Positions 43,249 through 52,618 of a stretch of 64,000 nt of DNA are shown here, piece by piece; the first letter of the stretch is position 1; each line of letters starts with the position of its first letter. Origin of the DNA: an uncultured Aquimarina sp. (GTDB lineage Bacteria > Bacteroidota > Bacteroidia > Flavobacteriales > Flavobacteriaceae); assembly GCF_947496855.1 (NCBI RefSeq), contig NZ_CANMED010000004.1:124001-188000 (forward strand). Direction: 5' to 3'. The translations under genes were made by a program, and so were the position numbers. Under the pieces are notes generated by a model. That model saw only the letters and a program-made list of their open reading frames with translations, had not been told where the DNA came from and did no database searches.

Positions 43249-43641
43249 ATGAATTTAGAAAGCCCTACAGTTACTGTAGAAAAAACTCAACAAGAAGTTT
43301 TTGAATTTTTAACAAAAGTCGAAAACTTTGAACAGCTAATGCCGGAAAGCAAACAAAAATTTGAAAAACTAAGCGACTCAAGATTTCTTTTTCAACTAAA
43401 AGGAATGCCAGAAATCGTGTTAGAACAAAAAGGAAGTACGGAGCACTCGACTGTCGTTCTTGGTGCAGCCAGTGAAAAGTTACCTTTTACACTTACTGCA
43501 AATATTATAGATACCGAAGGACAAAAAAGTACGACTCAACTTATTTTTGAAGGCCAATTTAATGCAATGATGGGTATGATGATAAAAAATCCAATCCAGA
43601 ATTTTATTAACACGCTAAGTGAAAATATTAGTAAGCTTTAG
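43249..43641 (+). CDS. SRPBCC (START-like) domain protein
   Basis: The protein has 130 residues in a single helix-grip fold: VEKTQQEVFEFLTKVENFEQLMP at the start and a long C-terminal helix (NPIQNFINTLSENISKL). Such proteins bind a hydrophobic ligand. It is coupled to pyrE by position; ligand unknown. Confidence 0.85.
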   Translation: MNLESPTVTVEKTQQEVFEFLTKVENFEQLMPESKQKFEKLSDSRFLFQLKGMPEIVLEQKGSTEHSTVVLGAASEKLPFTLTANIIDTEGQKSTTQLIFEGQFNAMMGMMIKNPIQNFINTLSENISKL

Positions 43642-43736
43642 ACTCAGATATGTGAGGGTGTGAGTAAAATATAAATTCAAATCTTAACTTCTAACTCTAA
43701 ACAAACCACTAATTAAAAAACTTAATCACGCATTGA

Positions 43737-44468
43737 TTAATAAAGTAGGCTTACTTCTTTCAGATCAAAACTTTGTATGATTTCATCCTCTAAAAGTATT
43801 TGAAGTTTACCGAACGTAGTAACGTCTTGAATAATACCAACAAAAGAATTACCCTTTGCATCCAAAAATGTAGAGGGTTTGTTTTTTCTAAAAAGCAGTG
43901 ATTCATATTCTTTCTTAAGAATTGTAAAGACAGAAGTATTAAGAACCGAAAATCGATATTCTATCTTTGTTAACAATAAAGATAACATCTCATCTAAGCT
44001 AAAACGCTGTCCTAAAATTTTTCTAATAGACCCTGCACGTGGAAGATTATAAAAATCTTGTTGATTTACATTTATTCCAATACCTACAATCGCACCTCTT
44101 AATCTGCCATTATTAACAACATTTTCTATTAAAATACCACAGATCTTATATCTATCTGACAGAATGTCGTTTGGCCATTTTATAGATAATTTCGGAAGCA
44201 TTAACCTGTCTAAAACATCATATACCGCCAGAGAAACCGTCATAGAAATATAAAACTGATCCATAACACCAAGTTCATCAATAGGCATAAACACACTGCA
44301 TGTAAGGTTTTCTCCAGGGTTACTTTGCCAAGTTGTTCCGATTTGTCCTTTACCTTTAAGTTGTTCCCTTGCAATAACACAAACAGGTTTAACTAAGTTT
44401 TTCTCACGATTCATATCCCGAAGAAAAGTATTTGTAGAGTCAATGGCATCAACTTTGATTATATCCAT
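43737..44468 (-). CDS. birA: Biotin--[acetyl-CoA-carboxylase] ligase (monofunctional BirA)
   Basis: The protein has 243 residues from ATG 44468 (the upstream ATG at 44504 would add 12 odd residues). It carries the catalytic core: DSTNTFLRDM, AREQLKGKGQIGTTW, KWPNDILSDRYKICGILIE and GIGINVNQ. It lacks the N-terminal DNA-binding domain of E. coli BirA, so it cannot repress. It biotinylates carboxylases such as the Pyc encoded at 13466. Confidence 0.95.
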   Translation of the reverse strand: MDIIKVDAIDSTNTFLRDMNREKNLVKPVCVIAREQLKGKGQIGTTWQSNPGENLTCSVFMPIDELGVMDQFYISMTVSLAVYDVLDRLMLPKLSIKWPNDILSDRYKICGILIENVVNNGRLRGAIVGIGINVNQQDFYNLPRAGSIRKILGQRFSLDEMLSLLLTKIEYRFSVLNTSVFTILKKEYESLLFRKNKPSTFLDAKGNSFVGIIQDVTTFGKLQILLEDEIIQSFDLKEVSLLY

Positions 44469-44493
44469 AAATAACGATGTGAAAGTTTTTACA

Positions 44494-44515
44494 AATGTCC
44501 ACAAATACGGACATT
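44494..44515. promoter_or_regulatory. Dyad between birA and rsfS
   Basis: AATGTCC-N8-GGACATT is a perfect 7-8-7 inverted repeat in the 90-bp divergent promoter region. It may be an operator for either gene. Confidence 0.35.
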
Positions 44516-44558
44516 AAAACCATAAAAAGTAATAACTTTACACAAATTAAAAAAATGC

Positions 44559-44930
44559 ATGACTAAAAAAGAAATCGGTACTGATCAATTAATAACTCAA
44601 ATTATTAAAGGTATTGAAGAAGTAAAGGGTAATGACATTAGTATATTAGATTTAAGAGAAATCGAAAATACCGTTTGTAATTATTTTGTTATTTGTAACG
44701 GAACCTCTAACACCCAAGTAAATGCCATTGTTAATTCCATCCAAAAAACAGTAAGCAAATCACTTAAGGACAAGCCTTGGCATATAGAAGGAAGCGAAAA
44801 TGCAGAATGGGTATTGATTGATTACGTAAATGTAGTTGTACATGTTTTCCAAAAACACATCAGAGAATTTTATGATATTGAAGGATTATGGGGAGACGCG
44901 AAAACAACAACTATTGAAACAAACTATTAA
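44559..44930 (+). CDS. rsfS: Ribosome silencing factor RsfS
   Basis: The protein has 123 residues in the DUF143 fold: VKGNDISILDLREIENTVCNYFVICNGTS and WVLIDYVNVVVHVFQKHIREFYDIEGLWGDA. It binds L14 (uL14) of the large ribosomal subunit and blocks subunit joining in starvation. It lies 11 bp upstream of ftsH. Confidence 0.97.
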   Translation: MTKKEIGTDQLITQIIKGIEEVKGNDISILDLREIENTVCNYFVICNGTSNTQVNAIVNSIQKTVSKSLKDKPWHIEGSENAEWVLIDYVNVVVHVFQKHIREFYDIEGLWGDAKTTTIETNY

Positions 44931-44941
44931 AAAAAGCGTAA

Positions 44942-46888
44942 ATGGCTAAAGAAAATAAAAAAGTAGAACCTAATAAAAAACCGAAATTTAGTGCATATTG
45001 GATTTATGCAATCATAATTATTGGGTTTTTAGCATTAAATTTTTTAGGCGGTAGTAATATGGGATCAGCTCCCGAAACCACCCCTTCAGATTTCAACAAT
45101 TTCTTAATCAGTGGCGAAGTAGAGCGTGTATTGATCATCAATAGAAGAAAAGCAAAGGTTTTTCTGACTCAAGAAGCAAAAAGTCAAGAAAAACATTCCA
45201 AAAACAAAAAGAATTCTATCTTACCTCAGAGTCCTAATGACGCTGATTACGAATTCGAATTTGGTGATCTTCAAAACTTTGAGAATGAAATTGCGAAAAT
45301 TAAAAGTGACAACAACCTATCCACCGAAGTTAGTTATGATACCGAAAGTAATATGTGGGGTGATCTTTTTATCACTTTACTGCCTTTTGCACTAATTATT
45401 GGTGTATGGATATTCATTATGCGAAGAATGAGTGGTGGTGCCGGTGGTGGTGCTGGAGGACAGATTTTTAATATTGGGAAATCCAAAGCAAAGCTTTTTG
45501 ATCAGAATACAGATGTAAAAGTTTCTTTTGAAAATGTAGCTGGTCTTGAAGGAGCAAAAGAGGAAGTTCAGGAAATCGTTGATTTTCTCAAAAATCCTGA
45601 AAAATACACCTCATTAGGAGGAAAAATACCCAAAGGAGCATTATTAGTAGGTCCTCCTGGTACAGGAAAGACATTATTAGCAAAAGCCGTAGCAGGTGAA
45701 GCCAAAGTACCTTTCTTCTCTTTATCAGGATCTGATTTTGTAGAAATGTTTGTAGGAGTAGGTGCTTCTAGAGTTCGTGACCTTTTTAAACAGGCAAAAG
45801 AAAAATCTCCTGCCATTATTTTTATTGACGAGATTGATGCGATAGGACGAGCAAGAGGAAAGAGTAATTTCTCAGGATCTAACGATGAAAGAGAAAACAC
45901 TTTGAATCAGCTTCTAACAGAAATGGATGGTTTTGGTACAAATACTAACGTAATTGTTATAGCTGCTACCAACCGTGCGGATGTGTTAGACAAAGCCTTA
46001 ATGAGAGCAGGTCGTTTTGATAGACAGATATATGTTGATCTACCTGATGTAAGAGAACGTAAAGAAATATTCGAAGTACACCTTAAACCTCTAAAGAAGG
46101 AAGAAGGACTAGATACAGATTTCTTATCGAAGCAAACACCTGGTTTCTCTGGTGCAGATATTGCCAATGTTTGTAATGAAGCTGCACTTATCGCAGCCCG
46201 TAAAGGAAATAAAGCAGTTGGTAAACAAGATTTTCTTGATGCAGTAGACAGAATAGTTGGTGGACTAGAAAAGAAAAACAAAATAGTTACACCTGGAGAA
46301 AAACGTGCAATTGCATTCCACGAAGCGGGTCATGCTACAGTTAGTTGGATGCTGGAACATGCAGCTCCATTAGTAAAAGTAACAATTGTTCCTAGAGGTC
46401 AATCTCTGGGTGCTGCTTGGTATCTTCCTGAAGAAAGACTCATAGTACGCCCTAATCAAATGTTAGACGAAATGTGTGCAACTCTTGGAGGTCGTGCAGC
46501 GGAAAAAGTAATCTTTAATGAAATTTCTACAGGAGCTTTAAGCGATTTAGAAAAAGTAACTAAACAAGCCCGTGCCATGGTTACCATTTATGGTCTTAAC
46601 GATAAAATTGGAAACTTAACATATTATGATTCTTCTGGTGAAAACGAATATGGCTTTACTAAGCCGTATAGCGAACAAACAAGTGAGCTTATTGACAAGG
46701 AGATATCTAATATTATTGAAGAGCAATATCAACGTGCTATTAAATTGTTAGAGAACAATAAAGATAAACTGACTGAACTTGCAGAAGTATTACTCGAGAA
46801 AGAGGTTATATTTAAAGATAACTTAGAGAAAATTTTTGGAGAACGTCCATTTGGCAAGAAAGAAGAGACAATAATAGAACCTACGTAG
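44942..46888 (+). CDS. ftsH: ATP-dependent zinc metalloprotease FtsH
   Basis: The protein has 648 residues. There are two membrane helices (about 18-37 and 145-162) flanking a periplasmic domain. The AAA module has Walker A GPPGTGKT, Walker [12 protein letters not shown] and the second region of homology ([21 protein letters not shown]). The protease site is HEAGH. It degrades membrane and regulatory proteins. Typical length. A terminator follows, so the next four genes may also have their own promoter. Confidence 0.98.
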   Translation: MAKENKKVEPNKKPKFSAYWIYAIIIIGFLALNFLGGSNMGSAPETTPSDFNNFLISGEVERVLIINRRKAKVFLTQEAKSQEKHSKNKKNSILPQSPNDADYEFEFGDLQNFENEIAKIKSDNNLSTEVSYDTESNMWGDLFITLLPFALIIGVWIFIMRRMSGGAGGGAGGQIFNIGKSKAKLFDQNTDVKVSFENVAGLEGAKEEVQEIVDFLKNPEKYTSLGGKIPKGALLVGPPGTGKTLLAKAVAGEAKVPFFSLSGSDFVEMFVGVGASRVRDLFKQAKEKSPAIIFIDEIDAIGRARGKSNFSGSNDERENTLNQLLTEMDGFGTNTNVIVIAATNRADVLDKALMRAGRFDRQIYVDLPDVRERKEIFEVHLKPLKKEEGLDTDFLSKQTPGFSGADIANVCNEAALIAARKGNKAVGKQDFLDAVDRIVGGLEKKNKIVTPGEKRAIAFHEAGHATVSWMLEHAAPLVKVTIVPRGQSLGAAWYLPEERLIVRPNQMLDEMCATLGGRAAEKVIFNEISTGALSDLEKVTKQARAMVTIYGLNDKIGNLTYYDSSGENEYGFTKPYSEQTSELIDKEISNIIEEQYQRAIKLLENNKDKLTELAEVLLEKEVIFKDNLEKIFGERPFGKKEETIIEPT

Positions 46889-46917
46889 TATATTAAAGTA
46901 ATTTCTACTAGTAAAAT

Positions 46918-46961
46918 AAAAAAATCTTAATCTAATAAGAATATTAGATTAAGATTTTTTT
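46918..46961 (+). terminator. Terminator after ftsH
   Basis: A 20-bp inverted repeat with core TCTTAATCTAATA / TATTAGATTAAGA and a four-base loop, flanked by A- and T-runs. Confidence 0.85.
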
Positions 46962-46968
46962 ATCTTTG
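46961..46968 (+). promoter_or_regulatory. -7 box for the LUD-cdsA-psd run
   Basis: TATCTTTG is a perfect TAnnTTTG match directly after the ftsH terminator, 40 bp before the next ATG. Confidence 0.55.
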
Positions 46969-47008
46969 GAAGTATTGTTAACCCGTAATCCCCGATCGAA
47001 TAAAAAAG

Positions 47009-47620
47009 ATGAGTCTATTTAGAAGAATATTTTCCTCAAAATCTAAATCAGACCAAAAGAGTAAGGAACGTCACGCTGAAGATCGCAGTAAATACATGCC
47101 CGAAATCAATCTCCCGGTTGATGAAAGCTTTATGATTAATTTCAAAAGAAATGGAGGCAAATTTCTGTATTGCGATAGCGATGATGAAGTACTTGATTCT
47201 TTTGACAAGATCCTTTTAGAAAATGATTGGTATGAACAAGATGTATGTTGTTTCGATATGGGACTGGAGCATAAATTTTCTGGATTCAATCTTAACTACG
47301 TAAAAAAACTACCTTCATCGTTCTTTTTTGCTACTTGCGAATATCTTATTGCAGATAGCGGAGCAATCCTTATCTCTTCTAATCAATTAAGAGAAAAAAA
47401 ACTAACCGAACTCCCTGATAACTTTGTTATACTAGCTTCTACTAGCCAACTAGTTAACAGCATAGGTGAAGGTTTAAAAGGAATTAAAGAAAAAAACAAA
47501 AACTCAATTCCTTCGAACATTACTACTATTAAAAACTTCGAACCGCAAAAAGAAAAAGACTTCTTAAGCTACGGAAGTAGCTCAAAAAATCTATATTTGC
47601 TGCTGCTGGAAGATTTATAA
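47009..47620 (+). CDS. LUD/LutC-like domain protein
   Basis: The protein has 203 residues. The LUD-type region appears as CCFDMGLEHKFSGFN, FFFATCEYLIADSGAILISSNQ and LPDNFVILASTSQLVNSIGEGL. Members such as LutC act in lactate oxidation, but a stand-alone copy one base upstream of cdsA suggests another role, perhaps linked to lipid synthesis. No Fe-S motif is visible. Confidence 0.8.
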   Translation: MSLFRRIFSSKSKSDQKSKERHAEDRSKYMPEINLPVDESFMINFKRNGGKFLYCDSDDEVLDSFDKILLENDWYEQDVCCFDMGLEHKFSGFNLNYVKKLPSSFFFATCEYLIADSGAILISSNQLREKKLTELPDNFVILASTSQLVNSIGEGLKGIKEKNKNSIPSNITTIKNFEPQKEKDFLSYGSSSKNLYLLLLEDL

Positions 47621-47621
47621 T

Positions 47622-48431
47622 ATGAAGGAACTGCTTACAAGGTCTTTATCAGGATTTTTATATATCTTGATATTATTAATTTCTATATTTATTCATAAAT
47701 ATACTTTCATTGGAGTATTTCTTATCTTTGGTATTATCTGTATTTATGAATTTCAAAAGTTAATTCATTTAAAAAAAGTTTGGCTTTACATTGTATTTAT
47801 TGGATTTCTTTTTTTATTCCATACCCCTAATTTTAAGACACCATATTCGATTACTTTGATTGTTCTGGCTCTTACTATAATCACACAATTATTTTTAGTT
47901 AGAGATCTTATTACAATTCGAATAATTCCTATGTTCGAAAAAAGAAAATACTTTACCAGTATATTTTTCCTTATTACCTCAATAGTATTTTTAACACTCA
48001 TACCATCATATGACGATAAATACAATCCTATTATGGTAGCAGGGCCACTTTTAATGATTTGGACAAACGATACATTTGCCTATTTGGTTGGTAAAAACTT
48101 TGGAAAACATAAGTTATTAGAACGCATATCTCCTAAAAAAACTATTGAGGGTTTTATTGGAGGTTTTCTTTTTACTTTATTAGCAGGGTACTTAATAGCT
48201 ATATTCTCTGAGACCCTATCGATTATGGTCTGGTTGATTATAAGTATAATTATGAGTATTTTTGGCACTCTAGGCGACCTTATACAGTCTAAATTTAAAA
48301 GGCAAGCCGGAGTAAAGGATAGTGGATCGATAATGCCTGGTCACGGCGGAATTTTCGATCGTCTGGATAGCATTATATTTGCTAGTCCATTTTTATATGC
48401 ATTTTTACAAATATTGAAGCATGTTTCATAA
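47622..48431 (+). CDS. cdsA: Phosphatidate cytidylyltransferase
   Basis: The protein has 269 residues with about eight membrane helices and the family signature near the C-terminus: LGDLIQSKFKRQAGVKDSGS with MPGHGGIFDRLDS, plus SPKKTIEGFIGG. It makes CDP-diacylglycerol for all phospholipids. It overlaps psd by 11 bp. Confidence 0.97.
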   Translation: MKELLTRSLSGFLYILILLISIFIHKYTFIGVFLIFGIICIYEFQKLIHLKKVWLYIVFIGFLFLFHTPNFKTPYSITLIVLALTIITQLFLVRDLITIRIIPMFEKRKYFTSIFFLITSIVFLTLIPSYDDKYNPIMVAGPLLMIWTNDTFAYLVGKNFGKHKLLERISPKKTIEGFIGGFLFTLLAGYLIAIFSETLSIMVWLIISIIMSIFGTLGDLIQSKFKRQAGVKDSGSIMPGHGGIFDRLDSIIFASPFLYAFLQILKHVS

Positions 48432-49068
48432 AGAAGGTTATAAAATTATTTCAGTAGCAATAGTACTTTTTCTAGGTATTAATGCAGCATCTTACGTATC
48501 AATTCAGATAGACGAATGGATTATCGGTATATTTTCGGTTACATTGGTTTTTTTGATATTAATATTACAATTTTTCAGAAACCCCAAAAGACATACTGAT
48601 GTAAATGACAATACAGTCGTAGCCCCAGTAGATGGAAAAGTAGTAGTCATAGAAGAAGTATTTGAAAAAGAGTACTTCAAAGAAAACAGACTACAGGTTT
48701 CTATTTTCATGTCTCCAATTAATGTTCACGTAACCAGACATCCAATTAATGGAGATGTAAAATTAAGTAAATATCACCCTGGAAAATATCTTGTTGCTTG
48801 GCATCCCAAAGCATCTGAAGAAAATGAACGAACAACAGTTGTTGTAAAAAATAGTTTTGTTGAGATTCTTTATCGACAAATTGCTGGGGCGTTAGCAAAA
48901 AGAATTGTAAATTATGCTAAAGAAGGTGAAAAAGTAACCCAAGGTTCTGATAGTGGATTTATTAAATTTGGTTCCAGAGTAGATGTATTTTTACCTATAG
49001 GAACAGAAATTAATGTCTTACTAAATCAAAAAGTTAAAGGAGGAGAAAGTATTATCGCTAGCGTATAG
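48421..49068 (+). CDS. psd: Phosphatidylserine decarboxylase family protein
   Basis: The protein has 215 residues. Two membrane helices (about 8-52) precede the catalytic domain with VVAPVDGKVV, SIFMSPINVHVTRHPINGDV and the self-cleavage site in GFIKFGSRVD, where the Ser would become the pyruvoyl group. This is the short form typical of Bacteroidota. It makes phosphatidylethanolamine from CdsA-derived lipids. It overlaps cdsA and is followed three bases later by the ACBP gene. Confidence 0.95.
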   Translation: MFHKEGYKIISVAIVLFLGINAASYVSIQIDEWIIGIFSVTLVFLILILQFFRNPKRHTDVNDNTVVAPVDGKVVVIEEVFEKEYFKENRLQVSIFMSPINVHVTRHPINGDVKLSKYHPGKYLVAWHPKASEENERTTVVVKNSFVEILYRQIAGALAKRIVNYAKEGEKVTQGSDSGFIKFGSRVDVFLPIGTEINVLLNQKVKGGESIIASV

Positions 49069-49071
49069 TTT

Positions 49072-49341
49072 ATGACCAATGAGGAATTAAATATCACTTT
49101 CCAAAAGGCTTTTGAAAAAGCTTGCAATACCAAAATAGAATTGCCACCTGATGTTATGCTACATTTCTATGCATACTACAAACAAGCAACATATACAGAA
49201 GGTTTTTATACTCCGTCCGGAAACAGTGAGCTTAGAAATGCGTTTAAACTCAATGCGCTGTTTCAAGTAAAGAATCTTACTCCAGAAGAAGCTAAATTAA
49301 AATATATAGAACTAGTTAATAAACATATAACCGACGTATAA
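49072..49341 (+). CDS. Acyl-CoA-binding protein
   Basis: The protein has 89 residues, a single ACBP four-helix domain: FQKAFEKACN, PPDVMLHFYAYYKQATYTEG and NAFKLNALFQVKNLTPEEAKLKYIELV. It holds long-chain acyl-CoA in the cytoplasm. ACBP is best known from eukaryotes; here it ends a phospholipid operon, which fits acyl supply for membrane synthesis. Confidence 0.95.
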   Translation: MTNEELNITFQKAFEKACNTKIELPPDVMLHFYAYYKQATYTEGFYTPSGNSELRNAFKLNALFQVKNLTPEEAKLKYIELVNKHITDV

Positions 49342-49376
49342 AAAAGCACCTTAATCTAAAGATTAAAGTGCTTTTT
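49341..49376. terminator. Bidirectional terminator
   Basis: AAAAAGCAC-c-TTAATCT / AGATTAA-a-GTGCTTTTT lies between the convergent ACBP and valS genes. Confidence 0.85.
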
Positions 49377-49397
49377 GTCTACTATTTTTTTTAACAA

Positions 49398-52031
49398 CTA
49401 TCCTAAACTAGAAAGACTAGATTTTAAAGTAGCTATTTTTGCCTCTGCATCTGCTTCCTTCTTACGCTCATTAGTAATAACTTGCTCAGGTGCGTTGTTT
49501 ACAAAGCGTTCATTTTGAAGTTTTTTCTGAACAGATTTTAAAAACCCTTCAGTATATGCTAATTCCTCTGTTAGTTTCTTAATCTCGTCTTCGATATTAA
49601 TGGTTCCAGAAATTGGAATAAAATACTCATTGGATTTTACTCTAAACGAAAGCGCTCCGTCGACTTTATTAGTTACATAATCCACAGAAGAAATATTACC
49701 TAATTTAGACACTACCGAATCAAAGGTTGCTGGAGTACTCTCATTATTTACTATCGCTAATTCAATTGTTTCTTTAAAAGATATATTCTTTTCTTTACGA
49801 ATTGTTCTAATTCCGGAAATCACATCTGCAGCAATTTCAAACTCTTTTATTAAACTTTCATCAACAGAAGTCATCTTGGGCCAACTTGATATGATTAACG
49901 CTTCTTCAGGAGTTCTTTTAGCAATATCTTGCCAAATCTCTTCTGAAATAAAAGGAACAAATGGATGTACAATTTTCAGAGTATCTTCTAATATTCCAAT
50001 TACTTCTTCATAAGTTTTCCCATCAATTGGGCTTTGATAAGCTGGTTTGATCATTTCTAATAACCAACCACTAAAATCATCTCTAACCAATTTATAAGTA
50101 ATCATCAATGCATCACTAATTCGATATTTAGAATAAGCATCTTCTAATTCTGCTAAGGTTTTTTGAAACTTGGATTGATACCAATCAATGGCAATTGCAG
50201 AGGATTGTGGCTGCTCTATAGAAGCATCCACTTCCCATCCGCTAATCAAATTATATGAATTATATATTTTATTCACAAAAGATTTTCTCCCTTGATCACA
50301 CAGATCTTCTTCAAACATTAGATCATTTCCAGCTGGAGAGCTTAATAACATCCCTACTCGTATAGCATCAGCCCCATATTTAGATATTAAATCTAAAGGA
50401 TCAGGTGAATTACCTAAAGATTTAGACATTTTACGTCTTTGCTTATCCCTAACAATACCAGTAAGATATACATTGGTAAAAGGTTTCTCTTTTCTATATT
50501 CATATCCTGCTATGATCATTCTTGCTACCCAAAAGAATAAAATTTCTGGTGCCGTTACTAAATCATTAGTTGGATAATAGTAATTAATCTCTTTATTATC
50601 TGGTTCTAGAATACCATTAAACACACTCATTGGCCATAACCAAGATGAAAACCAGGTATCTAAGGCATCTGGATCTTGAGTAAGATCAGAATCAATTAAA
50701 GAAGCATTACCTGTTTTTTCTTTTGCCAAAACCAGTGCTTCTTCTCTACTCTCTGCAACTACAAAATCTTCTTTACCATCACCATAGAAATATGCAGGAA
50801 TTTGATGTCCCCACCATAACTGGCGAGAAATATTCCAATCTCTTACATTTTCCATCCAATGGCGATATGTATTGATGAACTTCTCTGGAACCAGATTCAC
50901 ATCTTTTTCTAAAACCGCATCCAATGCAGGTTTAGCTAAATTTTCCATTTTCAGAAACCACTGATCGCTTAATTTTGGTTCTATTACCGCCTTGGTTCGC
51001 TCACTTGTTCCAACTTTATTAAGATGAGTTTCTGTTTTTTCCAGAACACCTAAGCTTTCTAATTCTTTTAGAATCTCTTTTCTTACTACAAATCGATCCT
51101 TTCCTTCATAATGTAATCCATAAGAATTTAGTGTAGCATCATCATTAAAGATATCTATTACCGCTAATTTATACTTATCACCTAAAACCTTATCATTTTG
51201 ATCGTGTGCAGGGGTTACCTTAAGACATCCTGTACCAAACTCCATATCCACATATTCATCCTCAATAATCGGAATTGCTCTATTCGCAATTGGCACTATT
51301 GCTTTTTTACCTTTTAAGTGCGTAAAACGTGGATCATTTGGATTAATACAAATCGCTGTATCTCCCATGATCGTTTCCGGACGCGTTGTGGCAATTGTTA
51401 ATGTATCATCACTTCCCTCTATTTTATACTTTAAATAATAAAGATTTCCTTGTTTTTCTTCATAAATAACCTCTTCATCAGACAAAGTAGTCTTTGCTTC
51501 AGGATCCCAATTAACCATTCTATACCCTCTATAGACAAGGCCTTTATTGTACAAATCAACAAAAACTTTAATCACAGACTCAGACAAATTGTCATCCATA
51601 GTAAACGCAGTACGCTCCCAATCGCAAGAAGCTCCTAGTTTTTTAAGCTGTTCTAGGATAATTCCCCCATGTTTATGAGTCCATTCCCAAGCATGTTCTA
51701 AAAACTCCTCTCTTGTAAGGTCGTTTTTATCTATTCCTTCTTCTTTTAACTTCGCCACTACTTTAGCCTCTGTGGCAATAGAAGCGTGATCAGTACCAGG
51801 AACCCAACAAGCATTATATCCTTTAAGACGAGCCCTTCTAATCAATACATCCTGTATTGTATTATTAAGCATATGCCCCATATGCAATACTCCTGTTACA
51901 TTTGGTGGAGGAATGACAATAGTATATGCCTCTCTTTCATCAACTTCAGAATGAAAATAATTATTCTCCATCCAGTAGTTATACCACTTATCTTCTATTG
52001 ATTTTGCATCATACTTTCCAGCTAAAGCCAT
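49398..52031 (-). CDS. valS: Valyl-tRNA synthetase
   Basis: The protein has 877 residues from ATG 52031 (an ATG 11 codons earlier is less likely). Class I motifs are [14 protein letters not shown] (HIGH) and KMSKSLGN (KMSKS), with the editing domain in between ([12 protein letters not shown]) and a C-terminal coiled coil. Typical length. Confidence 0.98.
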   Translation of the reverse strand: MALAGKYDAKSIEDKWYNYWMENNYFHSEVDEREAYTIVIPPPNVTGVLHMGHMLNNTIQDVLIRRARLKGYNACWVPGTDHASIATEAKVVAKLKEEGIDKNDLTREEFLEHAWEWTHKHGGIILEQLKKLGASCDWERTAFTMDDNLSESVIKVFVDLYNKGLVYRGYRMVNWDPEAKTTLSDEEVIYEEKQGNLYYLKYKIEGSDDTLTIATTRPETIMGDTAICINPNDPRFTHLKGKKAIVPIANRAIPIIEDEYVDMEFGTGCLKVTPAHDQNDKVLGDKYKLAVIDIFNDDATLNSYGLHYEGKDRFVVRKEILKELESLGVLEKTETHLNKVGTSERTKAVIEPKLSDQWFLKMENLAKPALDAVLEKDVNLVPEKFINTYRHWMENVRDWNISRQLWWGHQIPAYFYGDGKEDFVVAESREEALVLAKEKTGNASLIDSDLTQDPDALDTWFSSWLWPMSVFNGILEPDNKEINYYYPTNDLVTAPEILFFWVARMIIAGYEYRKEKPFTNVYLTGIVRDKQRRKMSKSLGNSPDPLDLISKYGADAIRVGMLLSSPAGNDLMFEEDLCDQGRKSFVNKIYNSYNLISGWEVDASIEQPQSSAIAIDWYQSKFQKTLAELEDAYSKYRISDALMITYKLVRDDFSGWLLEMIKPAYQSPIDGKTYEEVIGILEDTLKIVHPFVPFISEEIWQDIAKRTPEEALIISSWPKMTSVDESLIKEFEIAADVISGIRTIRKEKNISFKETIELAIVNNESTPATFDSVVSKLGNISSVDYVTNKVDGALSFRVKSNEYFIPISGTINIEDEIKKLTEELAYTEGFLKSVQKKLQNERFVNNAPEQVITNERKKEADAEAKIATLKSSLSSLG

Positions 52032-52105
52032 AGTTTGGTCCGGTTTTTGGAATTTAGAGTGCAAAAGTAATTATTAAATACGACAACATGAAAGTCTTTT
52101 GCAAT

Positions 52106-52136
52106 TTTGAAGTTGGATAAAAAGTAACTACTTTTA
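52106..52136 (+). promoter_or_regulatory. Bacteroidota promoter of the DUF1573 gene
   Basis: TTTG (52106-52109), 19 bp, TACTTTTA (52129-52136): close to the TTTG-N19-TAnnTTTG consensus, 22 bp before the ATG. Confidence 0.6.
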
Positions 52137-52157
52137 CACATTATAAAAACCTACGTT

Positions 52158-52562
52158 ATGAGAAATGTAATGATGATTTTATTTATTGGTTTTCTGGGGA
52201 TTACCCTAAACGCCCAGGAAGCTAAAGCAAAAATCGAGTTTAAATCAGAAGTGATCGATTATGGGGAAATTACCAAGGGTAGTGATGGTATTCGCCAATT
52301 CGAGTTCACAAATACAGGAAATGCTCCATTGATCATTTCCAGAGTATATTCTAGTTGTGGATGTACAATACCTAAAAAACCTGAAGATCCAATTGAACCT
52401 GGAACAACAGGAGTTATAGAAGTAAAATATGACACAAAAAGAGTTGGACCAATCCGTAAAACCATTACAGTATATTCTAATGCTGAGGAATCTACCAAAG
52501 CTATTAAGATAAAAGGTACTGTACTTGACGATACGAAAAGTGTTCTGGAAAAAAAGAACTAG
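52158..52562 (+). CDS. Exported DUF1573 protein
   Basis: The protein has 134 residues with a signal peptide (1-19, ending LNAQE). A single Ig-like DUF1573 domain: DYGEITKGSDGIRQFEFTNTG, ISRVYSSCGCTIP, and VKYDTKRVGPIRKTITVYSN. These are abundant in Bacteroidota envelopes; the two cysteines of SSCGC are conserved. Function not established. Confidence 0.92.
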   Translation: MRNVMMILFIGFLGITLNAQEAKAKIEFKSEVIDYGEITKGSDGIRQFEFTNTGNAPLIISRVYSSCGCTIPKKPEDPIEPGTTGVIEVKYDTKRVGPIRKTITVYSNAEESTKAIKIKGTVLDDTKSVLEKKN

Positions 52563-52585
52563 AGATTCACTAAGATAATATTGAT

Positions 52586-52618
52586 AAAGGCTTTACGTTA
52601 ATTCGTGAAGCCTTTTTT
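52586..52618 (+). terminator. Terminator after the DUF1573 gene
   Basis: AAAGGCTTTACG / CGTGAAGCCTTT with a six-base loop and T-run. Its tail overlaps the 3' end of the convergent protease gene by about two bases. Confidence 0.75.
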
